Position numbers and translations under genes: made by a program. 64,000 bases of DNA from Brachyspira hyodysenteriae ATCC 27164 (GTDB lineage: Bacteria; Spirochaetota; Brachyspiria; Brachyspirales; Brachyspiraceae), in the NCBI RefSeq assembly GCF_001676785.2, contig NZ_CP015910.2:496001-560000 (forward strand), read 5' to 3'. Of the stretch, positions 25,228 through 34,459 are shown piece after piece. The notes beneath the pieces are model-generated. The model saw nothing but the letters and a program-made list of their open reading frames with translations. It was not told where the DNA came from and did not search any database. How positions within the stretch are numbered: the stretch's first letter is position 1; each line of letters begins with the position of its first letter.

Positions 25228-27318
25228 TTGCTTAATAACGATTATAGTAAAGATATATTTACTAAAAGTATAAAATATTCAAAAGGTGTAGGTCCTAAAT
25301 ACGCGGAAATACTTGCTAAAAAGGGTATAATTACTTTATATGATTTAATAGCTTTTTTTCCAAGAACTTATGATGACAGAAGAAAAACTTTAAAACTTCA
25401 TGAAGCATTGGAAAATAAAGATAAAACTTCTGTTGTATATGTAGAAGTTATAGAGGTATCAAGTTTTACTTTTCAATATAAAAACAAGCCGTTAGTTATA
25501 GTTACAGATGGTATTGCTATATGCGAAGTGCCTATTTATGGCGGAAGATTGCCTGCTGGAGTATCTAAAGGAGCTAAATTATATTTAACAGGCAAATTTA
25601 TAAGAAGCGGTAGGGGTAAACTTCAATGCAGAATGACTGAATTTGAAAAACCTTCTTCTAATGCCTTATCCTATGGAAAGATTGTACCTATATATCCGCT
25701 TACAGAAGGACTTTCACAAAAAAAGCTTAGAACTTTAATCGTAGATGAGCTTGTAGGCTTTGAAAAGAATATGAAATATGATATCCCAAGCGTCATTAAA
25801 AAGAAATATAGACTTAAAAGTTTTGTACCTTCTATTATGGAGATGCATTTTCCTACTTCTTTTGAAGCTTTAGCTGAGGCTAGAGAGAGTTTAATATTTG
25901 AAGAGTTTTTAACTTTTCAGTATATACATTTAAGTGAGAGAAGACCTAATATACTTATAAAAGAAGAGAGATATAATTCTGCAAATTTACTAGATAATGT
26001 AAAATCAAGTTTATCATTTGAGCTTACTTCGGATCAATTAAATGCTATTGAAGAGATAAAAAATGATTTATTTTCTAATAAGCAGATGTTCAGGTTACTG
26101 CAGGGAGATGTTGGGGCAGGAAAGACTATAGTGGCTTTTTTGACAGCGTTAATACCTACTGAATCAGGATTTCAAACTGCATTTTTAGCCCCTACTGAGA
26201 TATTGGCTTTACAGCATTATAATACTTTCAAAAAACTTATTAAAGCAGCCGGTTTAGAAGATACTATAAAAATAGATATACTCACTTCTTCAGTTAATCA
26301 AAACGAAAGAGGATATTTATTAAAAAGATTAAGAGAAGGAAAAAGTCATATATTAGTTGGTACACATTCTATTATTTATGATGAAGTAGTATTTAAAAAT
26401 CTTTCTTATGCTATAGTAGATGAACAGCAAAGATTTGGGGCAGCTCAAAGAAACAAACTTCTTTCTAAAGGCGAGAATGTTGATTTTTTACTTATGACAG
26501 CAACCCCGATTCCTCAGTCTTTAGCATTAACATTATTTGGGGAATTGGATTTATCTATTATAAAGAGTATGCCTAGCAGCAGAAAGGGTGTTCTTACAAA
26601 GTATAAAGAGCTTTATGAAAGGGATCATTGCTATAAATTTTTAAAAAGCAGAATAGCTAAAGGTGAGCAGGGTTATGTAGTTTTTCCTCTCATAGAAAAT
26701 AATGATTCCAGCTTTATCACTCTTTCAAGTGAATTCCAAAGAGCAAAAGAAACTTACTTTTCAGACATTCAAATAGAAGTAATACATGGAAAAATGAAAG
26801 ATGAAGAGAAAGAATATATAATGAATAGATTTTCTTCAGGTGAAATAAAAGTACTATTTTCTACAACTGTTATAGAAGTTGGTATTGACAATCCTAATGC
26901 TACAACAATACTTATAGAAGGTGCAGAACGTTTTGGTTTATCACAGCTTCATCAGCTTAGGGGTAGGGTAGGCAGAGGAGATAAATTAGGCTACTGCTAT
27001 TTAATACTACATAGTGAGCTTAATGACATCATAAAAGAAAGAATTAACATAATATGCGAAACTACTGACGGATTTAAGATATCAGAAAAAGACTTGGAAC
27101 TAAGAGGGGCTGGGGAGTTTTTAGGAGATAGGCAAAGCGGAATACCAGATTTCAAACTTGGTAACATCATAAAAGACAAAGAGATAATGCGTAAGGCAAA
27201 AGATGAAATGCGTTCTTTATTGAGAGATGAAAATTCAAGAGAGGCTTTTTATAAAGAAAATGAAGCGTTTATATTAAAAGCTAATTATCTAAAATCAAGA
27301 ATCGTTAAAGATGAATGA
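25228..27318 (+). CDS. recG: ATP-dependent DNA helicase RecG
   Basis: Branch-migration helicase acting at stalled forks and Holliday junctions. 696 residues. Wedge/OB region at the N-terminus (KGVGPKYAEILAKKGI ... FFPRTYDDRR), Walker A GDVGAGKT, box II DEQQRFG (the RecG form of DExx), LMTATPIPQSLALTLFGELD, and motif VI HQLRGRVGRG. The start is TTG 25228: a stop at 25216-25218 closes the frame upstream, no ATG is available, and AGGGA (25217-25221) is properly spaced. Probably co-transcribed with the DUF1232 gene. Confidence 0.97.
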   Translation: MLNNDYSKDIFTKSIKYSKGVGPKYAEILAKKGIITLYDLIAFFPRTYDDRRKTLKLHEALENKDKTSVVYVEVIEVSSFTFQYKNKPLVIVTDGIAICEVPIYGGRLPAGVSKGAKLYLTGKFIRSGRGKLQCRMTEFEKPSSNALSYGKIVPIYPLTEGLSQKKLRTLIVDELVGFEKNMKYDIPSVIKKKYRLKSFVPSIMEMHFPTSFEALAEARESLIFEEFLTFQYIHLSERRPNILIKEERYNSANLLDNVKSSLSFELTSDQLNAIEEIKNDLFSNKQMFRLLQGDVGAGKTIVAFLTALIPTESGFQTAFLAPTEILALQHYNTFKKLIKAAGLEDTIKIDILTSSVNQNERGYLLKRLREGKSHILVGTHSIIYDEVVFKNLSYAIVDEQQRFGAAQRNKLLSKGENVDFLLMTATPIPQSLALTLFGELDLSIIKSMPSSRKGVLTKYKELYERDHCYKFLKSRIAKGEQGYVVFPLIENNDSSFITLSSEFQRAKETYFSDIQIEVIHGKMKDEEKEYIMNRFSSGEIKVLFSTTVIEVGIDNPNATTILIEGAERFGLSQLHQLRGRVGRGDKLGYCYLILHSELNDIIKERINIICETTDGFKISEKDLELRGAGEFLGDRQSGIPDFKLGNIIKDKEIMRKAKDEMRSLLRDENSREAFYKENEAFILKANYLKSRIVKDE

Positions 27319-27403
27319 TTTTTTATATATTTTAGTATTTTTATACAAATAAAAAAATTATACTATAGTAATTTATTTTATAATAAAATGTTTTGTTTCA
27401 ATG

Positions 27404-27431
27404 TTGACAAAAACATCATATAATATATGAT
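27404..27431 (+). promoter_or_regulatory. Promoter of the AbiF-associated RNA
   Basis: TTGACA (27404-27409), 16-base spacer, TATGAT (27426-27431). Transcription would start near 27438-27441, exactly where the structured RNA begins. Confidence 0.7.
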
Positions 27432-27437
27432 TATATT

Positions 27438-27495
27438 AACAGGACCCCCAGCACGTCATTTTATGGCGTGGACCATGGGGGACATTTTTTATTTT
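27438..27495 (+). ncRNA. Putative abiF-type small RNA upstream of abiF
   Basis: A compact fold of about 45 bases: CCCCCA (27445-27450) pairs with TGGGGG (27476-27481); inside it CACGTCAT (27452-27459) pairs with ATGGCGTG (27463-27470) around a TTT loop, leaving an asymmetric GACCA bulge. T-rich DNA follows (27484-27495), so transcription may end before the gene. A non-coding RNA upstream of abiF genes is known (the abiF RNA motif) and is thought to act as an antitoxin or cofactor. Assignment to that motif is from position and shape, not a covariance search. Confidence 0.65.
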
Positions 27496-27505
27496 TGGTT
27501 ATTTT

Positions 27506-28399
27506 ATGGATATAAAACGTCCTTATAAATATGAAGAACAGCTTCAAAAATTGAAAGATAGAGGCTGTATTATTAATGATGATAAAAAATGTATATCTAT
27601 ACTTGAATCAGTAAATTATTATCGTTTTAGTGCTTATTTTTTGCCATTCAAACAAAGTAATGATATTTATATTGATGGTACTTCATTTGAAAAAGTTTTT
27701 AATATTTATGAGTTTGATAGAAAATTACATACTATATTGTTCAATGTTTTAGAAGAGATAGAAATTTTTATTCGTGCTAAAATAGCATATTATCATGCTC
27801 ATAAATACGGAGCATTAGGATATTTAGACGAAAAAAATTTTTATAATACAAATTCAAATCAAAAGCATATAAATAAAAAGATAAACTATCATAAAAAATT
27901 TATAAATAATTTTAAAAGAGAAATAAAAAATAATCAAAAGGTATTATTTGTTAAACATCATATATCTAAATATAATAGTAATTTTCCAATATGGGTAGCA
28001 ACAGAAATATTTACTTTTGGTATGTTATCAACTTTTTTTGCCAATTTAAAATTAGAGGATCAGAAAATATTAGCAAAAGATATGTATAACATTACTGCTA
28101 AAAAATTAGAAAGTTGGCTTCGTTGTTGTACGGACTTAAGAAATATTTGTGCTCATTATGGGAGACTTTATTATAGAATTTTTTCATCTATTCCAAAAGA
28201 AATGAATCATTTAAATAATAATTCAGAAAGGAAATTATGGGGAGCTATTTTAGCAGTTAAGGAATTGTATCCTTTTAAAGATAAATGGGATTATGATATG
28301 CTTCCAAATTTTATTAATCTTGTTGATGAATATGAAAATTATATAGATTTTGTTCATATAGGATTTCCAAAAGAATGGAAAGATTATTTAAAAAAGTAG
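27506..28399 (+). CDS. abiF: AbiF/AbiD-family (Abi_2) HEPN abortive-infection protein
   Basis: 297-residue cytoplasmic protein of the Abi_2 family. The N-terminus RPYKYEEQLQKLKDRGCIIN and LESVNYYRFSAYFLPF are diagnostic, as is the EFDRKLHTILFNVLEEIEIFIRAKI helix. LRNICAHYGRL carries the HEPN RNase motif RNxxxH (Arg212, Asn213, His217), so catalytic residues look intact. HEPN proteins of this type act as RNA-cleaving toxins in phage defence, and AbiF has been proposed as an ancestor of Cas13. No clear ribosome site precedes the ATG. The promoter plus hairpin RNA lies 10-100 bases upstream. It is followed by palindromic element copy F. Confidence 0.9.
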   Translation: MDIKRPYKYEEQLQKLKDRGCIINDDKKCISILESVNYYRFSAYFLPFKQSNDIYIDGTSFEKVFNIYEFDRKLHTILFNVLEEIEIFIRAKIAYYHAHKYGALGYLDEKNFYNTNSNQKHINKKINYHKKFINNFKREIKNNQKVLFVKHHISKYNSNFPIWVATEIFTFGMLSTFFANLKLEDQKILAKDMYNITAKKLESWLRCCTDLRNICAHYGRLYYRIFSSIPKEMNHLNNNSERKLWGAILAVKELYPFKDKWDYDMLPNFINLVDEYENYIDFVHIGFPKEWKDYLKK

Positions 28400-28421
28400 T
28401 TATTATATTATGTAATTTTAT

Positions 28422-28755
28422 TTATACACCCCGCCCTTTATATTTTATTGTTTTATTTATAAATTTTTATTTTGATTATATTTATTGTGTCTTTAGAAAT
28501 TATAGCCCCCCCCCAAGTGCTTATTAAATTTAAAAAAATTGCTCCACGCACGGTTAGCTGAATTTTATATATGATTAAAATTAGAATTATTAATTAAGCT
28601 ATATTCATAATTTTACTCTGCGTGCGTTAAAGTAATTATAAATTTAAATAAATCTAGGGTGGGTGTTATAATAACAGTAAAATCTAATAAAGAAAATAAT
28701 ATAATAATAATAAATGAGAATTGTAAACTAAAATGGGAGGGGAGTTATAATAAAT
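28422..28755 (-). repeat. Full copy F of palindromic element, inverted relative to C
   Basis: Boxes: ACACCCCGCCC (28426), GCCCCCCCCCAAG (28504), CCACGCACGGTTAGC (28544), ACTCTGCGTGCGTTAA (28615), TAGGGTGGGTGTTAT (28655), AATGGGAGGGGAGTTATAA (28731). Spacings are about 79, 39, 74, 37 and 78. It fills the space between abiF and the convergent phosphoglucomutase gene. Confidence 0.85.
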
Positions 28756-28765
28756 CTAAAAATAT

Positions 28766-28802
28766 AAAAAAGCCCCATTAAAAAATAATGAGGCTTTTTT
28801 GT
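28766..28802. terminator. Bidirectional terminator
   Basis: AAAAAGCC.CATTA and TAATG.GGCTTTTT pair, flanked by A and T runs, between copy F and the end of the phosphoglucomutase gene. Confidence 0.88.
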
Positions 28803-28822
28803 AATTGTTTTATTAATATAAA

Positions 28823-30514
28823 TTATTCTTTAATAAACTTTTTGAAATTAGCTACTTTATCTTTAGCAACTGCAAGTCTCTTGTCTTTGCTTTCTTTTAC
28901 GCAAACTTCAAAATAGAATTTGATTTTTGGCTCAGTACCAGAAGGTCTGATAGTAATCTTAGTTTTATCTTCAAGTATGTACTGAAGAACATTAGATTTA
29001 GGTAAAGTAATGTCTTTTATTTTTTTACCAGTATTATCATAAACTTCTTTTTTCTCATAATCGCTTATGCTTTCAACTTTTACACCAGAAATTTCTTTAG
29101 GTAAATTGTTTCTGTAATAAGTCATTAAATCAGCTATAGCTTTAGCACCATCAGCACCTTTTTTAGTTATGGAAATAGTTTCTTCATAGAAGTATCCATA
29201 TTTTTCATAAATGCTTTCTAAATAATCAGCTAATGTCATGTTATTATCTTTACAATAAGCAAGTACTTCAGCAAGCATTAAACAAGAACTAACCCCGTCT
29301 TTATCGCGTACATTGGAGTTGATACAATATCCGAAACTTTCTTCAAATCCGAATAAATATGTTCCTTCTTTATCTCTTTCTATAACATCAGCAATCCATT
29401 TGAATCCTGTAAGAACATCATAAATCTTAACATTATTAGCATCAGCAATAGCTCTTGCAAGTTCAGTAGTAACTATAGTTTTTACTATAAATGGATTTTT
29501 AACATTCTTTTTATTTGTAATGAGATAATAAGCCATAATAGAACCGATTTGGTTTCCAGTAAGGTACATATAAGAACCATCTTTAGTAAGCAAAGCACAT
29601 CCCATTCTGTCGCAGTCAGGGTCAGTACCCATAACAAGTTCAGCACCTATTTCTTTAGCTTTATCAACAGCAATTTTTAATGCCTCAGGGTTTTCTGGGT
29701 TAGGTGATTCAACAGTAGGGAAGTTTCCATTAGGCGGCTGAGCCCCTTCCATAGTTGTTAAATTAGTGAATCCTGCCTTTCTTAAAGCCATAGGAACCAT
29801 TTTATATCCGGAACCATGAATAGGAGTATAAACTATTTTTATATCATGATGTTTTTTTATGATATCAGGATTAACTAAATATCCCATTAAATCATTCATA
29901 TATTTATCTTCGATATCTTTTCCTATGATAGTAACTTTTGAAGAGTCTCCCATTTTTACTTCTTCAGGTTTTACTTTTAATACTTCATCAATTATATTTT
30001 TATCATGAGGAGGAATAACTTGAGCACCATCAGTCCAATAAACTTTATAACCATTATATTCTTTAGGGTTATGGCTTGCAGTAACAACTATACCAGCAAT
30101 ACATCCTAAACTTCTAACTGCATAAGAAAGAAGTGAAATAGGATGAATATCATCATATAAATAAACGCTTATTCCATTTGAAGACAGTATTTCAGCAGCA
30201 GCTTTTGAAAATACATCAGAATTATTTCTTGAATCATAACCTATAGCAACTTTGTAATTACTTCCGCCCTGTTTTAATATATAGTTAGCTAAACCTTGAG
30301 TAGCAACACCAACAGTATACTTATTCATTCTGTTAGTACCAACTCCCATTATACCTCTAAGTCCGCCAGTACCGAATTCTAAATCTCTGTAGAAGGCATC
30401 TATTAATTCTTTTTCATTACCAGCATCTAATAATGCCTTAATCTCTTTTTTGGTTTCTTCATCATAAGAACCATTAAGCCAAGAATCAATTCTAGCTTTT
30501 ACTTCTTGTTCCAT
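28823..30514 (-). CDS. Phosphoglucomutase/phosphomannomutase (PGM2-like)
   Basis: Interconverts hexose 1- and 6-phosphates (or pentose phosphates) via a phosphoserine. 563 residues, four alpha/beta domains. VTASHNPKEYNGYKVYW holds the catalytic Ser; GTDPDCDRMG binds Mg2+; GFEESFGY is the sugar-binding loop; RPSGTEPKIKFY binds phosphate. The length and RGIMGVGTNRMN start fit the PgcA/PGM2 branch. GAGAGAGGTG precedes the ATG. It supplies glucose 1-phosphate, relevant to glycogen made by the GH57 enzyme at 42.1 kb. The 264-base spacer upstream shows only A/T-rich DNA. Confidence 0.95.
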   Translation of the reverse strand: MEQEVKARIDSWLNGSYDEETKKEIKALLDAGNEKELIDAFYRDLEFGTGGLRGIMGVGTNRMNKYTVGVATQGLANYILKQGGSNYKVAIGYDSRNNSDVFSKAAAEILSSNGISVYLYDDIHPISLLSYAVRSLGCIAGIVVTASHNPKEYNGYKVYWTDGAQVIPPHDKNIIDEVLKVKPEEVKMGDSSKVTIIGKDIEDKYMNDLMGYLVNPDIIKKHHDIKIVYTPIHGSGYKMVPMALRKAGFTNLTTMEGAQPPNGNFPTVESPNPENPEALKIAVDKAKEIGAELVMGTDPDCDRMGCALLTKDGSYMYLTGNQIGSIMAYYLITNKKNVKNPFIVKTIVTTELARAIADANNVKIYDVLTGFKWIADVIERDKEGTYLFGFEESFGYCINSNVRDKDGVSSCLMLAEVLAYCKDNNMTLADYLESIYEKYGYFYEETISITKKGADGAKAIADLMTYYRNNLPKEISGVKVESISDYEKKEVYDNTGKKIKDITLPKSNVLQYILEDKTKITIRPSGTEPKIKFYFEVCVKESKDKRLAVAKDKVANFKKFIKE

Positions 30515-30778
30515 GTATACACCTCTCTCAATATTTATTTTTAATAAATTTTAACAAAAAATTAATAATTTCTTATTGTTGCTGGCAATAAACTCTATTA
30601 AAAATAGCTTACAGCTTTATTTATCTGTTATCAGCTTTTTGTTTATTGATTTTAAAAGTTAATAAAATCATCAACATATAATTTTTTATTAGTAAAAATA
30701 AGCAATAATAAAAAATAATAATTTTTATATATAAATTATAGTATACAAAAAGTATATAATCAAGTTAAAATATGTTAA

Positions 30779-31450
30779 TTATTTTGGCATAGGGATACCA
30801 TAATGTATATTGATCCAATCAGCCCCTAAAAATTTTTTCCAGCTGCCGTCTCCAGGGTCTTTTGCTACATTTGGAAGGTATAAATCAGAAGGTTTTACAG
30901 TTCCGGAAAATGGCGTGCCTGCTATTGCATTCGGAGAAGTTCCTAAATATTCTATATTTTTTAAAGAATTGCAGTTTTCAAAACTTGTATTATCAATAAT
31001 TAATAAGAGAGAAGGTAATTGAACACTCACTAAAGATGTACAGCCTTTAAAAAAATTTGCTATTATTTTTTGAGATGATGCAAAATAAACTGTTGTTACA
31101 AATAAAGAATTTTCTAATGTGTAAATATAATTACTTTCCATAACAGCTTTAGATAAATCTAATACAATATTAGTTTCATTTTTAAGAGCATTTTTTATAT
31201 TATCAAAAATTTTAGAATTTGTCCCAATATATCCTTCAACAGCAATAATATTTTTTCCTGTGATATCTCTATTTTTTTGTAAAGCATCTTTAATCTCTTC
31301 TTCTGTGGCATTAGCATCAATTATATAAAGATTTTTGTTTGAATTATTATCATAAATTCCATCACTAAATCCATCAAATGGAGATATTATTTTATATTTG
31401 CATGAGCACATTATTATCATTAATATTAATAATACAACTATATTTTTCAT
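30779..31450 (-). CDS. Short BspA-like leucine-rich-repeat lipoprotein (copy 1)
   Basis: 223 residues. Signal with lipobox MCSC. Conserved N-terminal module LYIIDANATEEEIKDALQKN, then two or three LRR_5/BspA-like repeats (FFKGCTSLVSVQLPSL, SFENCNSLKNIEYLGTS), then the C-terminal tail DLYLPNVAKDPGDGSWKKFLG...IHYGIPMPK. It is the close paralogue of the gene at 32598, sharing both ends. It follows the long LRR gene (31468) by 17 bases. Likely surface-exposed; ligand unknown. Confidence 0.8.
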   Translation of the reverse strand: MKNIVVLLILMIIMCSCKYKIISPFDGFSDGIYDNNSNKNLYIIDANATEEEIKDALQKNRDITGKNIIAVEGYIGTNSKIFDNIKNALKNETNIVLDLSKAVMESNYIYTLENSLFVTTVYFASSQKIIANFFKGCTSLVSVQLPSLLLIIDNTSFENCNSLKNIEYLGTSPNAIAGTPFSGTVKPSDLYLPNVAKDPGDGSWKKFLGADWINIHYGIPMPK

Positions 31451-31467
31451 TTATATATTTTCCTTTT

Positions 31468-32475
31468 TTAATTAGGCATAGATTTGCCAAAAATGATGCT
31501 GCCTTTATTTTTCCAGTCATATCCCAAGAAATTATTCCAGCTTCCGTCATCTGATGCTACATTTGGTAGATATAAATTTTTTGCGGTTAATTGAGCATCA
31601 AATATATCTATTCCTACGGATGTTATATCTGAAGATTTATTTCCTGCATATTCTATATTTTTTAAAGCAACGCATCCTGAAAAAACTCTATCTCCCATTC
31701 CTGTTATACTAGCATTTAATCTTATAGATTCCAATGATTTACAGTTATAGAATACAGCATCTCCAATTATTTTTGTTTTTGATGGGATATTAATTGTTTT
31801 TAATGATGCACAGTCATAGAATGCCTTTGAATTTATACCGTCTATTATAGTTTCAGGAAGCATAATAGTAATTAAACTAGCACAGTCATTAAATATTCCA
31901 TTATTTATTATTGTCATTTTTGTTTTTGAAATGTCTGCCAAATATAAAGATCTGCAGCTTTTGAATGCCTCTTGTGAAATTTCTGTTATAGAAGCAGGAA
32001 AATTAATTGTTTTTAAAACTAAACAACCTGAAAATGCACTTACACCTATAGTTGTTATAGTATTAGGTAATTTGACATGAATTAAATTTTTATTATCAGT
32101 AAATGAATTATCTGCTAATTTTGTCATATCTGTTCTGCTTAAATCAAGAGAAACACCTTTAAGATATTTATCTTTTTTAATGATTGTATTGATGGTGCTT
32201 ATTATATTATTGTTATCTATATTGTCTTTAGTGTCTTTTAAAAAGATTATATAGCAATTATATTCGTTAAAATATTCCTGCATTATTGATTCTATTTTAT
32301 CTTCTTTATAATCTGATTTTATAAAATATTTTGAGTCTACATTTTCCGGTATATTAGAAACAGGGATATTACTGCTGCCATATGATTCATCTAAAGAAAA
32401 TGGATCTGTAACTTTATAATTATTGCATGATATTAATAGTATAAGTAATAATAATAATTTTAACTTTATGAACAT
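31468..32475 (-). CDS. Long BspA-like leucine-rich-repeat lipoprotein (copy 1)
   Basis: 335 residues with a lipoprotein-like signal (LLILLISC). The N-terminal module VDSKYFIKSDYKEDKIESIMQEYF precedes about six LRR_5 repeats of the form SAFSGCLVLKTINFPASIT, and the C-terminus carries the shared DLxLPNV...SW.NFLG...MP tail. Closest relative is the gene at 33306. BspA-type repeats in oral and gut bacteria bind host proteins or other bacteria. First gene of the second long-short pair in transcription order. Confidence 0.82.
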   Translation of the reverse strand: MFIKLKLLLLLILLISCNNYKVTDPFSLDESYGSSNIPVSNIPENVDSKYFIKSDYKEDKIESIMQEYFNEYNCYIIFLKDTKDNIDNNNIISTINTIIKKDKYLKGVSLDLSRTDMTKLADNSFTDNKNLIHVKLPNTITTIGVSAFSGCLVLKTINFPASITEISQEAFKSCRSLYLADISKTKMTIINNGIFNDCASLITIMLPETIIDGINSKAFYDCASLKTINIPSKTKIIGDAVFYNCKSLESIRLNASITGMGDRVFSGCVALKNIEYAGNKSSDITSVGIDIFDAQLTAKNLYLPNVASDDGSWNNFLGYDWKNKGSIIFGKSMPN

Positions 32476-32597
32476 CCTTATAATTTTTTCCTCATATTTT
32501 ATCTTTTAATAAACTTCAAATTAATTTTAAGAAGTTTAAATAAGTTAGAGAATTATATATAAAAAAAAATATATAATCAAGTATAAATATGCATTAA

Positions 32598-33299
32598 TTA
32601 TTTAGGCATAGAAGCGTTGTAATGTATTTTGTTCCATTTAGAACCTAAGAAATTATCCCAGCTTTGATCACCAGGATCTGTTTTTACATTTGGAAGATAT
32701 AAGTCAGCAGGCTGCAGACCCGTAAAAGGTGTACCATTTATTATGTTTGGAGAAGTCCCTAAATACTCTACATTTTTTAATGAAGTACATCCTGAAAAAC
32801 TTGTTGGATCTATTGTATCTAAAGTTTTTTGCAATTGTATACTAGTTACAGAAGTACATCCCTTCAAAAAATTACCTACTAATGTTCTAGATGATGGAAG
32901 AAGAACTATTGTTAATTCTGTAGAGTTTTCTAAAGTTCCTTTAAAATTACTTTCTAATGTGGCCATTGATAGGTCTAACTCTATATCTGTTTTACCGCTT
33001 ATTACTTTTTTTATATTATCAAATATTGAAGAAGTTTGATTTATATATCCTTCTACTATTATTAAATTTTTACCGGTTAATTGTTTATTTTTTTCAAGTG
33101 AATTTCTTACTTCCTCTTCACTAGAGTTTGCTCCTATAGTGTACAAATTCTGATTATTATTATTTCCGTTATTCCCATTATTATTATACATATTATTTCC
33201 ATCATCAATATCAATAATAGGGGATACTATTTTATATTTACAAGATATAATTATTAAAGAAATAAGTATAAATAATGCAGTTATCTTTTTCATTGTCAA
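32598..33299 (-). CDS. Short BspA-like leucine-rich-repeat lipoprotein (copy 2)
   Basis: 233 residues. Lipobox signal (IIISC). An Asn-rich linker (NNMYNNNGNNGNNNNQN) is longer than in copy 1. The LYTIGANSSEEEVRNSLEKN module, two or three repeats (FLKGCTSVTSIQLQKT) and tail DLYLPNVKTDPGDQSWDNFLG follow copy 1 closely. It begins 6 bases after the long gene at 33306. Downstream bases (ATATAATCAAGT, then ATATG...TTAATTATTT) repeat those after copy 1, showing that the duplication included the flanks. Confidence 0.8.
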   Translation of the reverse strand: MTMKKITALFILISLIIISCKYKIVSPIIDIDDGNNMYNNNGNNGNNNNQNLYTIGANSSEEEVRNSLEKNKQLTGKNLIIVEGYINQTSSIFDNIKKVISGKTDIELDLSMATLESNFKGTLENSTELTIVLLPSSRTLVGNFLKGCTSVTSIQLQKTLDTIDPTSFSGCTSLKNVEYLGTSPNIINGTPFTGLQPADLYLPNVKTDPGDQSWDNFLGSKWNKIHYNASMPK

Positions 33300-33305
33300 T
33301 TTCCT

Positions 33306-34376
33306 TTATCTAGGCATAGATTTTCCATAATGAATAGTTGTCCAAGCAACACCTAAAAAATTATCCCAGCTTCCATTTTTAGGATCTTCTGCCACATTAG
33401 GAAGGTATAAATCGGTTACAGGTGAACCTCTGAATGTATCATTTTCTTTAAGTATTTTTACGGGATCTGTATCAAGATATTCAACATTTTTAAGCATTTT
33501 ACAATCAGAAAAAACCTTACCTTCTGAAGGATTTAAAAGGCTTGTTATACTATTAGGTAAGCTTATAGCTGTTAATGATGAGCAAAGATTAAAAGCATTA
33601 TCATTTATGGTAGTTAATCCTTGATTTAATTTTATACTTTTTAATGATTTACAGCTGTAAAATGCTGCTGTGCCTATAGTTTGTAAAGTTGATGGAAAAT
33701 TAATTGATTCTAATGATGTACAGTAATTGAATGCTCCATCTGCTATTGAAGTTAATCCTTCAGGAAGTATTACTTCTCTTAAAGTAACACAATTTTTAAA
33801 TGCATTATTAGCTATAGTTTTTACTTTTGATGTTATATTAATAATTTCTAAAGACATACAGTCTTGAAATGCAGCAGATTGTATATCGGTTATAGAGCTT
33901 ACTAGATTTATATATTTTAATCTTTCGCATGATTGAAATGCTGATGAATTTATAGTTTTTAATGAGTTAGGAAGCTTAACTTCTATTAAATTTTTATTTG
34001 CATTAAATGCACTTTGTGCTATTTCTGTTATATCAGTTCTGCTTAAATCAACAGCAGCTCCGTTATGTAAATAAGCAGGTTTATTAACTACTTTATTTAT
34101 TGTTTCTATTGTTTTATTTTTATCTATATTATCTTTAGTATCATTTAAAAATATTATATATTCTCCAAAATTCTGGAAATATTTATTCATTATTTCTTCT
34201 ATTTGCTGTTCAGTGTAATCTGCTTTGATGAAATATTGAGCATCTACATATTCAGGTATAATGCTTATGTTATTATTACTATTATTTTGAATGGAGAATG
34301 GATCAGTAACTCTATAATTAGAGCAGGAAATAGCTAATAAATATATAATGAAAATATATTTAATATTTCTAATCAT
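33306..34376 (-). CDS. Long BspA-like leucine-rich-repeat lipoprotein (copy 2)
   Basis: 356 residues; signal with ISC lipobox. VDAQYFIKADYTEQQIEEIMNKYF is the same N-terminal module as copy 1. About seven LRR_5 repeats follow (AFKNCVTLREVILPEGLTSIADGAF), then the shared tail (DLYLPNVAEDPKNGSWDNFLG). It has one repeat more than copy 1. First gene of the first long-short pair in transcription order; 83 bases downstream of the barrel gene at 34460. Confidence 0.84.
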   Translation of the reverse strand: MIRNIKYIFIIYLLAISCSNYRVTDPFSIQNNSNNNISIIPEYVDAQYFIKADYTEQQIEEIMNKYFQNFGEYIIFLNDTKDNIDKNKTIETINKVVNKPAYLHNGAAVDLSRTDITEIAQSAFNANKNLIEVKLPNSLKTINSSAFQSCERLKYINLVSSITDIQSAAFQDCMSLEIINITSKVKTIANNAFKNCVTLREVILPEGLTSIADGAFNYCTSLESINFPSTLQTIGTAAFYSCKSLKSIKLNQGLTTINDNAFNLCSSLTAISLPNSITSLLNPSEGKVFSDCKMLKNVEYLDTDPVKILKENDTFRGSPVTDLYLPNVAEDPKNGSWDNFLGVAWTTIHYGKSMPR

Positions 34377-34459
34377 AAATAACCTCTATCTAAGTATTAT
34401 ATTCATTTTTTTACAGTATTCAATTTTTATCATAAAAAAATTAATACTTGTAAAATTAT

